A stretch of 64,000 bases of DNA from Clostridia bacterium (lineage in GTDB: Bacteria > Bacillota > Peptococcia > DRI-13 > SM3-B62): positions 62,001 to 126,000 of the forward strand of contig JAHDSQ010000012.1 of NCBI GenBank assembly GCA_018432615.1. The letters are read 5' to 3'. How positions within the stretch are numbered: the stretch's first letter is position 1; each line of letters begins with the position of its first letter. The translations under genes and the position numbers were made by a program. Shown piece by piece: positions 51,402 through 59,603 of the stretch. The notes beneath the pieces are model-generated. The model saw only the letters and a list, made by a program, of their open reading frames with translations, did no database searches and had not been told where the DNA came from.

Positions 51402-52166
51402 ATGCTGAATGATCCACATGAGCTTTGGGGGAAATATGTTGAGGATAGAAACTCGGAGAGCAAAGAGAAATTGATAATACATTATGCTGTCCTAGTAAAA
51501 AAAATTGCCAATAAAATATCCCATTATCTTCCTGAACACTTTTCGAAGGAGGATTTGAATAGTTATGGCGTATTTGGTTTAATAGATGCCATTGAAAGAT
51601 TTAATCCAGCGTTGGGGATAAAATTTGTTAGCTTTGCTTCAAAAAGAATACGGGGTGCCATGATCGACGGGATAAGAAAGGAGGATTGGGTTCCTGTAAA
51701 CGTCAGAAAAAAAGCCCGGGAGATTGAGCAGGCCTATCAGAAATTGGAGATGCTTTGCGAAGGCAACATTTCCGACGAAGAGATAGCGAAAGAGCTAAAT
51801 ATTACATTGCCCGAACTTTCGCGCTGGTTTAATAGCATCCAATATGTCAACGTACTTTCCCTTCATGAACCAATAAATGAAGAGGGAGCAAGCGTATTGG
51901 CTGATAATGTTCAAGACAAGATCAGCCCAAATCCTGAGGAGTTAATTGAGAAAAAAGAAATAATAGCTGTTTTAACTAAAGCGATAGATGAGCTTCCTGA
52001 AAAAGAAAAAAAGGTGGTAAGCTTATATTATTACAACGATCGTTCAAATAAAGAAATAGCCGAAATACTGGAATTATCGGATTCAAGGATATCTCAGCTT
52101 CACACTAAGGCCATTCTGCGCTTGCGTGGTAAACTATCCAGAATAAAAAAAGAAGGTTTAAAATGA
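51402..52166 (+). CDS. fliA: Flagellar sigma factor FliA (sigma-D)
   Basis: Sigma-28 family factor for late flagellar and chemotaxis genes, 254 residues. Region 2 is HYLPEHFSKEDLNSYGVFGL and FVSFASKRIRGAMIDGIRKE; region 4 is LPEKEKKVVSLYYYNDRSNK with a helix-turn-helix near 215-240. ATG 51402 follows AGGGAG by eight bases; GTG 51369 would overlap cheD. The anti-sigma factor flgM is not in the window. Confidence 0.96.
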   Translation: MLNDPHELWGKYVEDRNSESKEKLIIHYAVLVKKIANKISHYLPEHFSKEDLNSYGVFGLIDAIERFNPALGIKFVSFASKRIRGAMIDGIRKEDWVPVNVRKKAREIEQAYQKLEMLCEGNISDEEIAKELNITLPELSRWFNSIQYVNVLSLHEPINEEGASVLADNVQDKISPNPEELIEKKEIIAVLTKAIDELPEKEKKVVSLYYYNDRSNKEIAEILELSDSRISQLHTKAILRLRGKLSRIKKEGLK

Positions 52167-52182
52167 AAGGGGGTGGGTGAAA

Positions 52183-53790
52183 ATGGCAAGTGAAATAATC
52201 CAAGACCTGCAAAAGAAATATCTATTAACAGCTATTGGCGATGATATTTTACTCAAAGTTGAAAGGGCTTTTGATCTTTTGTATCCTCTTAAGCTGGAGA
52301 CCTTATATCTTGATTTACAACGAAGGAATATTAAATTCAACAAAGAACAAGTTGCCGCATATTTTGAAGAAGCAAACGGAAATTTTGAAAAAATTGCTCA
52401 AAGAGAAGAAAATACGGTCATTTCAACGGTATTTCAGACAAAGGTTACAAAAGATAAAATGAAAGCACATTTATTAGTTAATCCTGTGATTAATGGCAGT
52501 TTGGGTGGTAGAGATGAAATAGAGGAGACACTGCGCCAGAATAACATTAACAAAGGTATCAAGAACGAACTGTTTTCAACAATCATTGCTAAGCAGGACG
52601 GTTATTATGAGTGGTTGATTGCCGAAGGAGTAGATAAAACAAACGGGGAAAATGCCCAATTAAAATATTGTTTTGATACCCAGGAGGTGGGCATCAAACC
52701 GGTCGAACTGGAGGACGGTTCAGTAGACTTCTATAATTTAGGTCTCATACAGGTCGTAGAATCAGGAAGCGTTTTGGTTGAGAAAATACCACCTACGTCC
52801 GGTACTGATGGGTATAATGTCCATGGAGAGACTATCAAGGCGTCTCCCGGTAAAGACGTTCGTTTGCCTGCGGGGAAAAACACCAAGGCTTCCGATGACG
52901 ATATGAAACTTCTTGCCACCAACTCCGGGCACATTTGTATGAACGGGAAAAAGGTTAGTATTCATAAGTCTTATGAGGTAAAAAGCGATGTTGATTTTAA
53001 TGTTGGAAATATCAACTTTCCCGGAAATGTTATAATACAGGGCAGTGTAAAAAACGGATTTCTTGTAAACGCGGAAGGTGATGTAGAAATTAACGGAACC
53101 TTGGCCGGTACTGTCACAGCTGGAGGAAACATTGTTGTCAAGAAGGGTATCGTCAGAGGAAAAGCCTTTGCCGAAGGCTCGGTGTATACCAGAAATATTG
53201 AGAACAGTACTGTAGAAAGCAAGTCTTCTATTATGGCCAAGGAAGCAATAATGCACAGCAATATTAAGGCTGTTAAATCGGTAAAACTTGACGGTAAAAG
53301 AGGTTTGCTGGTTGGCGGCTCCTGTTGTGCAGGCGAGGAGATACAAGCAAAGAATATTGGTTCCGGATTGGGTACAAATACATTGTTAGAAGTAGGTATG
53401 CGGCCGGAGATTCGCGAGGAATATAAAGAGCTGGTTGTAAAATTAAAGGAAATGGAAGCTGAATGCGAGAAGAACGAGAAAATCATCAGGAGCATCAACG
53501 AATTCAAGAAAAAAGACGGACAATTAGATCCTAGAAAAAATCAGCTGTTTATAAAATTATGCGGTCAGTACGCTAACCAAAAAAAAGAGATTGAAATAAT
53601 GAAAAATAGGCAGGAAGAGCTGGAATTGATTTTTAAAGAAATGAAAGTAGCAAGGATATGTGTAGAAAAAACCATTTATCCCGGTGTACAAATACATATG
53701 GGCAAAGCAAGTCTGTTTGTTAAAGAGGAAAACAGTAATGTTATCTATGTTCTTGATAGGATGGATATTAAGCATATGCCCTTAAGATAG
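52183..53790 (+). CDS. DUF342 protein, FapA family
   Basis: A 535-residue cytoplasmic protein. The N-terminal region is helical; a long beta-helix DUF342 domain (about 190-400) contains NFPGNVIIQGSVKNGFLVNA, DVEINGTLAGTVTAGGNIVV and VGGSCCAGEEIQAKNIGS; and a coiled coil (about 410-490) follows. The family is called FapA (flagellar assembly protein A), related to polymerisation/targeting factors, and no enzyme activity is known. ATG 52183 follows GGGGGTGGGTGAAA. It lies right after fliA as in several clostridia. Confidence 0.9.
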   Translation: MASEIIQDLQKKYLLTAIGDDILLKVERAFDLLYPLKLETLYLDLQRRNIKFNKEQVAAYFEEANGNFEKIAQREENTVISTVFQTKVTKDKMKAHLLVNPVINGSLGGRDEIEETLRQNNINKGIKNELFSTIIAKQDGYYEWLIAEGVDKTNGENAQLKYCFDTQEVGIKPVELEDGSVDFYNLGLIQVVESGSVLVEKIPPTSGTDGYNVHGETIKASPGKDVRLPAGKNTKASDDDMKLLATNSGHICMNGKKVSIHKSYEVKSDVDFNVGNINFPGNVIIQGSVKNGFLVNAEGDVEINGTLAGTVTAGGNIVVKKGIVRGKAFAEGSVYTRNIENSTVESKSSIMAKEAIMHSNIKAVKSVKLDGKRGLLVGGSCCAGEEIQAKNIGSGLGTNTLLEVGMRPEIREEYKELVVKLKEMEAECEKNEKIIRSINEFKKKDGQLDPRKNQLFIKLCGQYANQKKEIEIMKNRQEELELIFKEMKVARICVEKTIYPGVQIHMGKASLFVKEENSNVIYVLDRMDIKHMPLR

Positions 53791-53808
53791 CGGGAAGGAG
53801 GGGAGCTT

Positions 53809-54144
53809 ATGACGATTAATCCGGTGGACATGCAGGTTGTTTTGCCTAAAACGGAGCAGGTCAATAAAATACAACGTGGTTTGCAGCAGCAGCAGCAAAC
53901 GGAGCAACAGATACAAGAACAAATTATCCAACAAGATATCAAACGACGGGAACAAGCCATAAATGAAATGGAAAAACTAAAAGAGAAAAAAATAAAAGAC
54001 GATGAAAAGGAAAAAGGACAGCAAAAAAAACATGATAAAAGAGAAATGCATGGTAATGACCAGGGAAAACTTGCAGAAATTAAGGAAGAAGACAGAAACA
54101 GCGAGATAAGTTTAAACGGACATAGGGTGGATATTAAAATTTAA
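53809..54144 (+). CDS. Hypothetical charged coiled-coil protein
   Basis: I do not recognise this 111-residue protein. It is extremely hydrophilic: a Gln-rich helix (LQQQQQTEQQIQEQIIQQDI, residues 25-44), a Lys/Glu helix to about 85 and a short ISLNGHRVDIKI ending that could be a beta strand. Small proteins with a similar G-x-x-(V/I)-D-I-K-I end occur near flagellar operon ends, but this is only a resemblance. A strong GGGAAGGAGGGGAGC precedes ATG. It is in the operon between the DUF342 gene and the SwrB-like gene. Confidence 0.7.
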   Translation: MTINPVDMQVVLPKTEQVNKIQRGLQQQQQTEQQIQEQIIQQDIKRREQAINEMEKLKEKKIKDDEKEKGQQKKHDKREMHGNDQGKLAEIKEEDRNSEISLNGHRVDIKI

Positions 54145-54172
54145 AAGTTTCGTGGCAATGAGGTGGAATAAT

Positions 54173-54619
54173 GTGGCGTTTGTAAACGGTTTAATATGTA
54201 TGATTAATGTTGTTATCCTTTTCATGGTGATTGGTAATGTCAGAGAAATACAAAATAGTATTCAGCATGATGAAAAAGTAAAAAGCGATATTAAGGCTCT
54301 TTTAAAAGAAAATACTGATTTGGCAACTGCAATTATTGATGAACTTGAAAAAAAAATTACTGTTGCGGAGGGTTTCAAGGAATATTTAGATAGTAAAGAA
54401 CAAGCCGCAAAAGAGGAATCGGTATTGGTTGAAGAAAAATCAAAGCCGCATTTGGAAGGAACAGCAGCACGGATTATCCATTTGAAGGAGTCAGGTTTAT
54501 CAAATGAGGATATTGCTGAAGAGTTAGGTGTCTCACAAGGTGAAATAGACTTACAAATCAAACTTCATAACAAAAAGGAGCAAGGATTGAAAAAAGAAGA
54601 AGTCGTTGGTAGACAATAA
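54173..54619 (+). CDS. SwrB/YlxL-like membrane protein
   Basis: A 148-residue protein with one N-terminal helix (about residues 1-20, VNGLICMINVVILFMVIGNV), a coiled-coil middle and a C-terminal helix-turn-helix-like segment (ARIIHLKESGLSNEDIAEEL, then VSQGEIDLQIKL). Bacillus SwrB (YlxL), between sigD and rpsB, has this plan and promotes export-gate activation in swarming. The sequence match is limited, so the function is inferred. GTG 54173 has GAGGTGG six bases upstream; a GTG at 54152 lies before that site. It is the last gene of the operon. Confidence 0.75.
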   Translation: MAFVNGLICMINVVILFMVIGNVREIQNSIQHDEKVKSDIKALLKENTDLATAIIDELEKKITVAEGFKEYLDSKEQAAKEESVLVEEKSKPHLEGTAARIIHLKESGLSNEDIAEELGVSQGEIDLQIKLHNKKEQGLKKEEVVGRQ

Positions 54620-54650
54620 AACTCCCTGTAGGAATACGGGGAGTTTTATT
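54618..54650 (+). terminator. Terminator of flagellar/chemotaxis operon
   Basis: A 9-bp perfect stem AAAACTCCC/GGGAGTTTT (54618-54626 with 54639-54647), loop 12 bases, then TT. It overlaps the stop of the SwrB-like gene. Confidence 0.85.
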
Positions 54651-54679
54651 GTGATAAACACAACGCAGAAATATAATAT

Positions 54680-54709
54680 TTGTATAATGCAGGGAACTTG
54701 TGGTATAAT
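54680..54709 (+). promoter_or_regulatory. Sigma-A promoter of rpsB
   Basis: TTGTAT (54680-54685) and TATAAT (54704-54709) are 18 bases apart, with TG one base before the -10, an extended -10. A transcript from about 54716 would have a leader of roughly 105 bases before rpsB. Confidence 0.75.
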
Positions 54710-54748
54710 TTCTTCTGGTAAAAAAAAACGCACGCTGTTGGATTTATT

Positions 54749-54771
54749 CCAGGGTGCCGGAAACGGTCTGG
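54749..54771 (+). promoter_or_regulatory. rpsB leader hairpin with GAAA tetraloop
   Basis: CCAG (54749-54752) pairs with CTGG (54768-54771), and inside it CCG-GAAA-CGG forms a tight GNRA tetraloop with small internal loops between. It lies in the untranslated leader 51 bases before the S2 start, consistent with an autoregulatory S2-binding leader. No direct consensus match is claimed. Confidence 0.45.
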
Positions 54772-54822
54772 GATAAATATGAAGGCAGCGGAGGCCAAAC
54801 CAATGGGGAGGAGGTGGAAGAT

Positions 54823-55560
54823 ATGGCAGTTATATCAATGAAGCAGTTACTGGAAGCAGGCGTGCATTTTGGGCATCAAACCAGACGTTGGAATCCTAAA
54901 ATGGCTCCTTACATTTTTACGGAGCGTAATGGGATTTATATAATTGATTTACAAAAGACTGTGAAGAAAGTTGAAGAGGCATATAATTTTGTTCGGGATA
55001 CAGTCTCAGAGGGTAAACATGTTTTATTTGTAGGTACGAAAAAGCAAGCTCAGGAAACCGTACAAGAAGAAGCTGAACGTTGTGGTATGTACTATGTCCA
55101 TGTTCGCTGGTTGGGTGGAATGTTAACAAATTACCATACCATACAGAAGCGAATACAGAGATTAAAAGAGCTGGAAGCAATGAAAGAAAACGGTACCCTT
55201 GATGTTTTGCCGAAAAAAGAGGTAGCAAAGCTAATGGCTGAGGCAGATAAGCTGGAAAGATTTTTAGGCGGAATCAAGGATATGCCCGGTTTGCCGGGTG
55301 CCGTTTTCGTGATTGATCCGCGCAAAGAGCATATTGCTGTTGCAGAGGCAAAACGTCTTGGCATTCCTATTGTGGCGATTGTTGACACAAATTGCGATCC
55401 CGATGAAATTGATTACATTATTCCAGGTAACGATGATGCTATTCGTGCCGTAAGGCTCATCACGTCGAAAATGGCCGATGCTGTACTTGAAGGAAATCAA
55501 GGGCAGGTCGGTAATGAGAGTGATGAAGATGATGAATCCGAAGAAATTGTGGAAGAATAG
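54823..55560 (+). CDS. rpsB: 30S ribosomal protein S2
   Basis: Ribosomal protein S2, 245 residues. [20 protein letters not shown], the [16 protein letters not shown] segment and [20 protein letters not shown] are diagnostic. The C-terminus is acidic ([15 protein letters not shown]). ATG 54823 ([10 protein letters not shown]) follows GGGGAGGAGGTGG; a longer frame from 54754 lies in the leader and is not used. It has its own promoter and is followed by tsf. Confidence 0.98.
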   Translation: MAVISMKQLLEAGVHFGHQTRRWNPKMAPYIFTERNGIYIIDLQKTVKKVEEAYNFVRDTVSEGKHVLFVGTKKQAQETVQEEAERCGMYYVHVRWLGGMLTNYHTIQKRIQRLKELEAMKENGTLDVLPKKEVAKLMAEADKLERFLGGIKDMPGLPGAVFVIDPRKEHIAVAEAKRLGIPIVAIVDTNCDPDEIDYIIPGNDDAIRAVRLITSKMADAVLEGNQGQVGNESDEDDESEEIVEE

Positions 55561-55569
55561 TAAACGGGG

Positions 55570-55608
55570 TGACCGTCGGGGTAATGTTGCCCCCGGTCAT
55601 TCTTTTTT
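55570..55608 (+). terminator. Terminator-like hairpin between rpsB and tsf
   Basis: TGACC-gtc-GGGG (55570-55581) pairs with CCCC-GGTCA (55591-55599), a stem of nine pairs with a three-base bulge and a nine-base loop, followed by TTCTTTTTT. tsf starts 57 bases later without a convincing promoter, so it probably works as an attenuator that lowers tsf relative to rpsB. Confidence 0.7.
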
Positions 55609-55664
55609 ACGTAGAAAGTGTTTTGATTGCAGAAGTGTTTCGATTATTGAAGGAGGTGTTGAAA

Positions 55665-56312
55665 ATGATCACAGCGGCAATGGTAAAGGATTTGCGTCAA
55701 CGCACCGGCGCAGGAATGCTGGATTGTAAAAATGCTTTGGTTGAAAAAAATGGTGACGTAGAAAAAGCAGTTGGGTATTTACGTGAAAAAGGACTGGCGG
55801 CAGCTGCCAAAAAGGCCGGGAGAATAGCAAGTGAAGGTATTGTTGAGTCATATATCCATGGCGGAGGTCGTATAGGAGTACTGGTTGAGGTGAACTGTGA
55901 AACTGACTTTGTGGCTAAAACTCCTGCCTTTAGGGAACTCGTAAAAAGTATTGCTATGCAAATAGCCGCATCGCGTCCGGAGTACGTTTCAAAAGAGGAC
56001 GTACCACAGGAGGTACTGGAAAAAGAAAAGGAAATATTAAAGAATCAAGCACTGAATGAGGGCAAGCCGGAAAAAGTTGTCGAAAAAATGGTAGAAGGAA
56101 GAATTGAAAAATACTATAAACAGGCTTGCCTCCTGGAACAGGAGTACATTCGAGACACTGAAATAACCGTTAGCAAGCTAATATCGGATCAAATAGCAAA
56201 AATCGGTGAGAATATTAAGGTCCGTCGCTTTGCACGTTTTGAAATGGGAGAAGGAATCGAGAAGAAGCAAGAGGATTTTGCCAGTGAGGTTATGTCCCAG
56301 ATCAAAGGATAA
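55665..56312 (+). CDS. tsf: Elongation factor Ts, short form
   Basis: Guanine-nucleotide exchange factor for EF-Tu. The 215-residue protein has the N-terminal UBA-like part ([20 protein letters not shown]) and the EF-Tu contact [12 protein letters not shown], but it is shorter than the 283-293 residues of E. coli and Bacillus; the missing part matches a reduced C-terminal core, as in several clostridial and Thermus-like EF-Ts. ATG 55665 follows GAAGGAGGTG; a frame from 55569 runs through the hairpin and is not used. Confidence 0.97.
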   Translation: MITAAMVKDLRQRTGAGMLDCKNALVEKNGDVEKAVGYLREKGLAAAAKKAGRIASEGIVESYIHGGGRIGVLVEVNCETDFVAKTPAFRELVKSIAMQIAASRPEYVSKEDVPQEVLEKEKEILKNQALNEGKPEKVVEKMVEGRIEKYYKQACLLEQEYIRDTEITVSKLISDQIAKIGENIKVRRFARFEMGEGIEKKQEDFASEVMSQIKG

Positions 56313-56340
56313 AAAGAGAACACTTAGTGTTCTCTTTTTA
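56311..56340 (+). terminator. Strong terminator after tsf
   Basis: A perfect 13-bp stem (56311-56323 with 56327-56339) with a three-base loop and a T-rich end. It begins inside the tsf stop codon. Confidence 0.92.
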
Positions 56341-56420
56341 TCCAAGATACTTATTCCAAGAAAGGAAATAAAGGTATTTTTTGATTAATGTAGAAAACAA
56401 AAATGGAGGGATTCTTCCGT

Positions 56421-57143
56421 ATGCCTGATATAAAATATAAAAGGGTTATTATTAAAATAAGTGGCGAAGCGTTATCCGGCAATCTGGGTTATGGATTGGA
56501 TCATCTGATATTGGATTCTATTGCCAGGCAGGTAAAAGAGGTATCAGATATGGGGGTCGAGGTTGCGATTGTTGTAGGAGGCGGTAATATCTGGCGCGGT
56601 ATGTCCGGCAGTGAGCGTGGGATGGATCGTGCTACTGCCGATTATATGGGAATGTTGGCAACTGTTATTAATGCTCTTGCCCTGCAGGATGCTTTAGAAA
56701 GCCGTGGTTCTGCAACGCGTGTTCTTTCAGCGATTGAGATGCGCCAGGTAGCGGAACCGTACATAAGGCGCAGAGCTATCAGGCATTTGGAAAAAGGCAG
56801 AGTAGTAATATTTGCTGCGGGAACAGGTAATCCGTATTTTTCGACCGATACGACAGCTGCCTTGCGGGCCGCTGAAATTGAGGCAGAAATAATACTGATG
56901 GCTAAAAAAGTCGAAGGTGTTTACGATTCTGACCCTAAGGATAATCCTCTTGCGGAAAAATTCAATGAGATTGACTACATAGACTTGCTTAATAAAGGGC
57001 TAAAGGTGATTGACTCCACTGCTGCTTCCTTGTGTATGGATAACAATATACCGTTGATTGTTTTTAGTATTATGCAGGAAGGAAATATCAGAAGGGTTTT
57101 AACAGGCGAGAAAATAGGAACATGTATAGGAGGGAATTGTTGA
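56421..57143 (+). CDS. pyrH: UMP kinase
   Basis: Phosphorylates UMP to UDP, 240 residues, amino-acid kinase fold. [47 protein letters not shown] and [17 protein letters not shown] are the UMP-kinase blocks. ATG 56421 is ten bases after GGAGGG (56405-56410); ATG 56403 precedes that site and is not used. It is immediately followed by frr. Confidence 0.98.
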   Translation: MPDIKYKRVIIKISGEALSGNLGYGLDHLILDSIARQVKEVSDMGVEVAIVVGGGNIWRGMSGSERGMDRATADYMGMLATVINALALQDALESRGSATRVLSAIEMRQVAEPYIRRRAIRHLEKGRVVIFAAGTGNPYFSTDTTAALRAAEIEAEIILMAKKVEGVYDSDPKDNPLAEKFNEIDYIDLLNKGLKVIDSTAASLCMDNNIPLIVFSIMQEGNIRRVLTGEKIGTCIGGNC

Positions 57144-57701
57144 ATGATGAACGATCTAATCCTTGAGGCAGAGGGGAAAATGAAAAAGAGCGTGGAAATT
57201 CTCCGCAAAGATTACTCGACGCTGCGAGCCGGTCGTGCCAATCCGGCAATCTTAGAAAAGATTAAGGTTGATTACTACGGAACACTAACACCAATTAACC
57301 AACTGGCCAACATTTCTGCACCTGAACCTAGATTGTTGACTGTTCAGGCTTGGGATAAGACTGTAATGCCTGCAATTGAAAAGGAGATTATGAAATCTGA
57401 CTTGGGTTTAAACCCCAATAATGACGGTAATATCATCAGAATAGCTATTCCTCAATTGACCGAGGAAAGAAGAGTTGAATTGGTTAAGGTTATCAAAAAG
57501 AAGGCAGAGGAGAATCGTGTCAGTATTCGAAATGTCAGGCGTGAGTTCAACGATAAAATAAAGACAATGGAAAAGAATAAAGAGTTTACTGAGGACCAGG
57601 CAAAAAAAGGTCAGGAAGATATTCAAAAGCTCACGGATAAATACATTAAAGAAGTAGATAATGTTTTGGAATCCAAGGAAAAAGAGATTATGGAGGTATA
57701 A
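57144..57701 (+). CDS. frr: Ribosome recycling factor
   Basis: Splits post-termination ribosomes with EF-G. The 185-residue protein contains YSTLRAGRANPAILEKIKVD and IAIPQLTEERRVELVKVIKK. ATG 57144 directly follows the pyrH stop, with AGGAGGGA about nine bases before; ATG 57147 is possible. Its own stop region contains GGAGG, which may serve the next small gene. Confidence 0.98.
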   Translation: MMNDLILEAEGKMKKSVEILRKDYSTLRAGRANPAILEKIKVDYYGTLTPINQLANISAPEPRLLTVQAWDKTVMPAIEKEIMKSDLGLNPNNDGNIIRIAIPQLTEERRVELVKVIKKKAEENRVSIRNVRREFNDKIKTMEKNKEFTEDQAKKGQEDIQKLTDKYIKEVDNVLESKEKEIMEV

Positions 57702-57715
57702 AAATAGAAGAAGCA

Positions 57716-57931
57716 ATGTTTGATACCGAAGTATTTTCAGGAGAGTTGGTAGAAGAGGTGATTAGAATACTGAAGTCCGGGCATAAGAATTACAGCCTAA
57801 GATATACTAATCTGGCCGAAAAGGAGCATAATACTGATTTTCTCTTTGAGGACAGGGTTATCTGGATTAGGACTCAAAACGAGGAAATAGAAATAATCGC
57901 AGGCTTCTTTCAGCACCCGTTAGGTTATTGA
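57716..57931 (+). CDS. Hypothetical 71-residue protein
   Basis: I do not recognise this small acidic protein. It lies between frr and uppS, reads through well-formed codons and ends GFFQHPLGY; predicted strands (YSLRYTNLAE, RVIWIRTQ, IEIIAGFF) suggest a small alpha/beta fold. The best ribosome site, GGAGG at 57692-57696, is 19 bases from ATG 57716 but seven bases from an in-frame AUA at 57704; AGAAGAAG lies directly before ATG. The stop is nine bases before a terminator-like hairpin. Confidence 0.55.
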   Translation: MFDTEVFSGELVEEVIRILKSGHKNYSLRYTNLAEKEHNTDFLFEDRVIWIRTQNEEIEIIAGFFQHPLGY

Positions 57932-57940
57932 AAAATTCTT

Positions 57941-57961
57941 AACCCCCTGAATGGGGGTTTT
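57941..57961 (+). terminator. Terminator-like hairpin just before uppS
   Basis: A 7-bp perfect stem AACCCCC/GGGGGTT (57941-57947 with 57953-57959), loop five bases, then a four-T run. uppS begins 26 bases later, leaving no room for a promoter, so read-through or attenuation is implied. Confidence 0.7.
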
Positions 57962-57986
57962 GTGCGTAGGGAGGTAATAACGAGGA

Positions 57987-58769
57987 ATGAGCGGTTTTTT
58001 AAGAAAGATATTCAAGAATGAAGAGCCCCAGGAAAACAACAAAAAAACACCGGATGTTATTTCCGGTACGCTCCCTGTGCATATTGCTATCATCATGGAC
58101 GGAAACGGGCGCTGGGCCAAACGAAGAGGTTTACCGCGTACTGCCGGACACAGGGCAGGGATGGAGTCCTTAAAAAGAGTGATAAAAAGCTGTACAAAAT
58201 GGGGTATTAAATATTTAACTGTTTACGCCTTTTCAACAGAAAATTGGAAAAGGCCTCAGGACGAAATTGACGGATTAATGAACCTTTTAGTTGAGTATAT
58301 TACCAAGGAACTCAACGAAATGCATCAAAACGGTGTTAGGGTACGTGCTATCGGTAATATTGAGGCGCTGGCACAAAAGGCTAGACAAAGTTTGGAAAAA
58401 GCCGAGAAAACTACCGCAAATAATGATAAGATATACTTACAAATAGCTATAAATTATGGTGGAAGAAATGAAATAGTAAATATGGTAAAGTCTGTTTTGG
58501 ATGACGCATCTCAGGGAATAATAAACGGTGAATGTATTGATGAGAAGTTAATCGCCCAATATCTTTATACATCCGGGATTCCTGATCCCGATTTGCTCAT
58601 TCGTCCGTCCGGAGAACTTAGGTTAAGTAATTTCTTATTGTGGCAGTCTGCTTATGCTGAGTTGGTGTTTGATAATATTCTTTGGCCTGACTATTGCGAA
58701 CAGGATTTATATAGGGCTATCTGCTCTTTCCAGAAACGAAGTCGCAGGTTTGGCGCAGTGGCGGATTGA
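57987..58769 (+). CDS. uppS: Undecaprenyl diphosphate synthase
   Basis: Makes the C55 lipid carrier for cell wall from farnesyl diphosphate. The 260-residue protein has a 30-residue polar N-terminal extension, then HIAIIMDGNGRWAKRRG with catalytic D38, the GHRAGMESL helix, FSTENWKRP and the C-terminal PDLLIRPSGELRLSNFLLWQ. GGGAGGT lies 13 bases before ATG, with GAGGA closer. Conserved order uppS-cdsA follows. Confidence 0.97.
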   Translation: MSGFLRKIFKNEEPQENNKKTPDVISGTLPVHIAIIMDGNGRWAKRRGLPRTAGHRAGMESLKRVIKSCTKWGIKYLTVYAFSTENWKRPQDEIDGLMNLLVEYITKELNEMHQNGVRVRAIGNIEALAQKARQSLEKAEKTTANNDKIYLQIAINYGGRNEIVNMVKSVLDDASQGIINGECIDEKLIAQYLYTSGIPDPDLLIRPSGELRLSNFLLWQSAYAELVFDNILWPDYCEQDLYRAICSFQKRSRRFGAVAD

Positions 58770-58809
58770 AAAGTGATAACAATAATAATAAAATAAGTTG
58801 GTGTCGAAT

Positions 58810-59601
58810 ATGTTATGGCAGAGAGTGGTTGCTGCAATAGTTGGCATACCGGTTTTACTGGCAAGTTTATATATGGGAGAATATATTCTTTTAGTTCTAG
58901 TAATTATTTTGAATGTATTGGGGCTGGCAGAATTCCGAATGATTGTCAGTAAATCAGGGTATCGGGCCATAAATCTCATTTTATTGCTTTTTGCCCTTGC
59001 GGTTCCCGTCATATTTCAGGTGACCGTTAATAATATGGGGATAACGATTTTGTCCTTACTGGTGTTTGGATGCTCGTATTATGTCCTGAAATATCCTGAA
59101 TATTCGCCTTTGGATTTTGCGTTAACATTGTTTGGAATCATATATATCGTGATTGGTTTTTCGCACCTGATTTTACTGAGAAATATGGCAGAAGGGTTTT
59201 GGTTAGCTGCTTACGTATTCTTGGTTGTTTGGAGCACAGATACAGCAGCATATTTCGTCGGTCTCAATTTTGGCCGACACAAATTGCTCACACTTGTCAG
59301 CCCTCAAAAATCATGGGAAGGATTCTGCGGAGGGATATTAGGTAGCTTCTTGCTTATTTTTCTACTGGCAAAATTTCTTGTTCCTACCTATGAGCAATTT
59401 TTATTGTATATGACACCGCTTGTTTCAGCGGCAGCCCAAATTGGCGACTTGTTTGAAAGCACGTTAAAAAGATATGCCGGTGTAAAGGACTCCGGGAAAA
59501 TCATACCCGGTCATGGCGGAGTCTTGGATAGATTTGATAGTGCATTATGGGCTATCCCTCTCACATATCATTTATTATCTCTTTTTGAAAGGTTGTATTG
59601 A
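58810..59601 (+). CDS. cdsA: Phosphatidate cytidylyltransferase
   Basis: Makes CDP-diacylglycerol from phosphatidate and CTP, feeding PssA at 3.7 kb. The 263-residue membrane protein has about seven helices and the C-terminal signature: SPQKSWEGFCGG, then QIGDLFESTLKRYAGVKDSG and IPGHGGVLDRFDS. ATG 58810 matches the normal CdsA start (MLxQR); TTG 58798 and GTG 58801 are alternatives with equally weak ribosome sites. Confidence 0.95.
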   Translation: MLWQRVVAAIVGIPVLLASLYMGEYILLVLVIILNVLGLAEFRMIVSKSGYRAINLILLLFALAVPVIFQVTVNNMGITILSLLVFGCSYYVLKYPEYSPLDFALTLFGIIYIVIGFSHLILLRNMAEGFWLAAYVFLVVWSTDTAAYFVGLNFGRHKLLTLVSPQKSWEGFCGGILGSFLLIFLLAKFLVPTYEQFLLYMTPLVSAAAQIGDLFESTLKRYAGVKDSGKIIPGHGGVLDRFDSALWAIPLTYHLLSLFERLY

Positions 59602-59603
59602 AC

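Noticed and set aside
52762-53507. Two long minus-strand frames (194 and 178 codons) opposite the DUF342 gene
   Set aside because: Both are antisense to a repetitive beta-helix domain, which tends to leave open shadow frames; no ribosome sites or domains are present.
22567-54619. Internal sigma-D promoters in the flagellar operon
   Set aside because: I found no clear TAAA-N15-GCCGATAT pair in the intergenic gaps; most gaps are too short to hold one.
54754-54822. N-terminal extension of S2 from an upstream in-frame start
   Set aside because: These codons fall in the leader, including the hairpin, and the family start [10 protein letters not shown] has the strong ribosome site.
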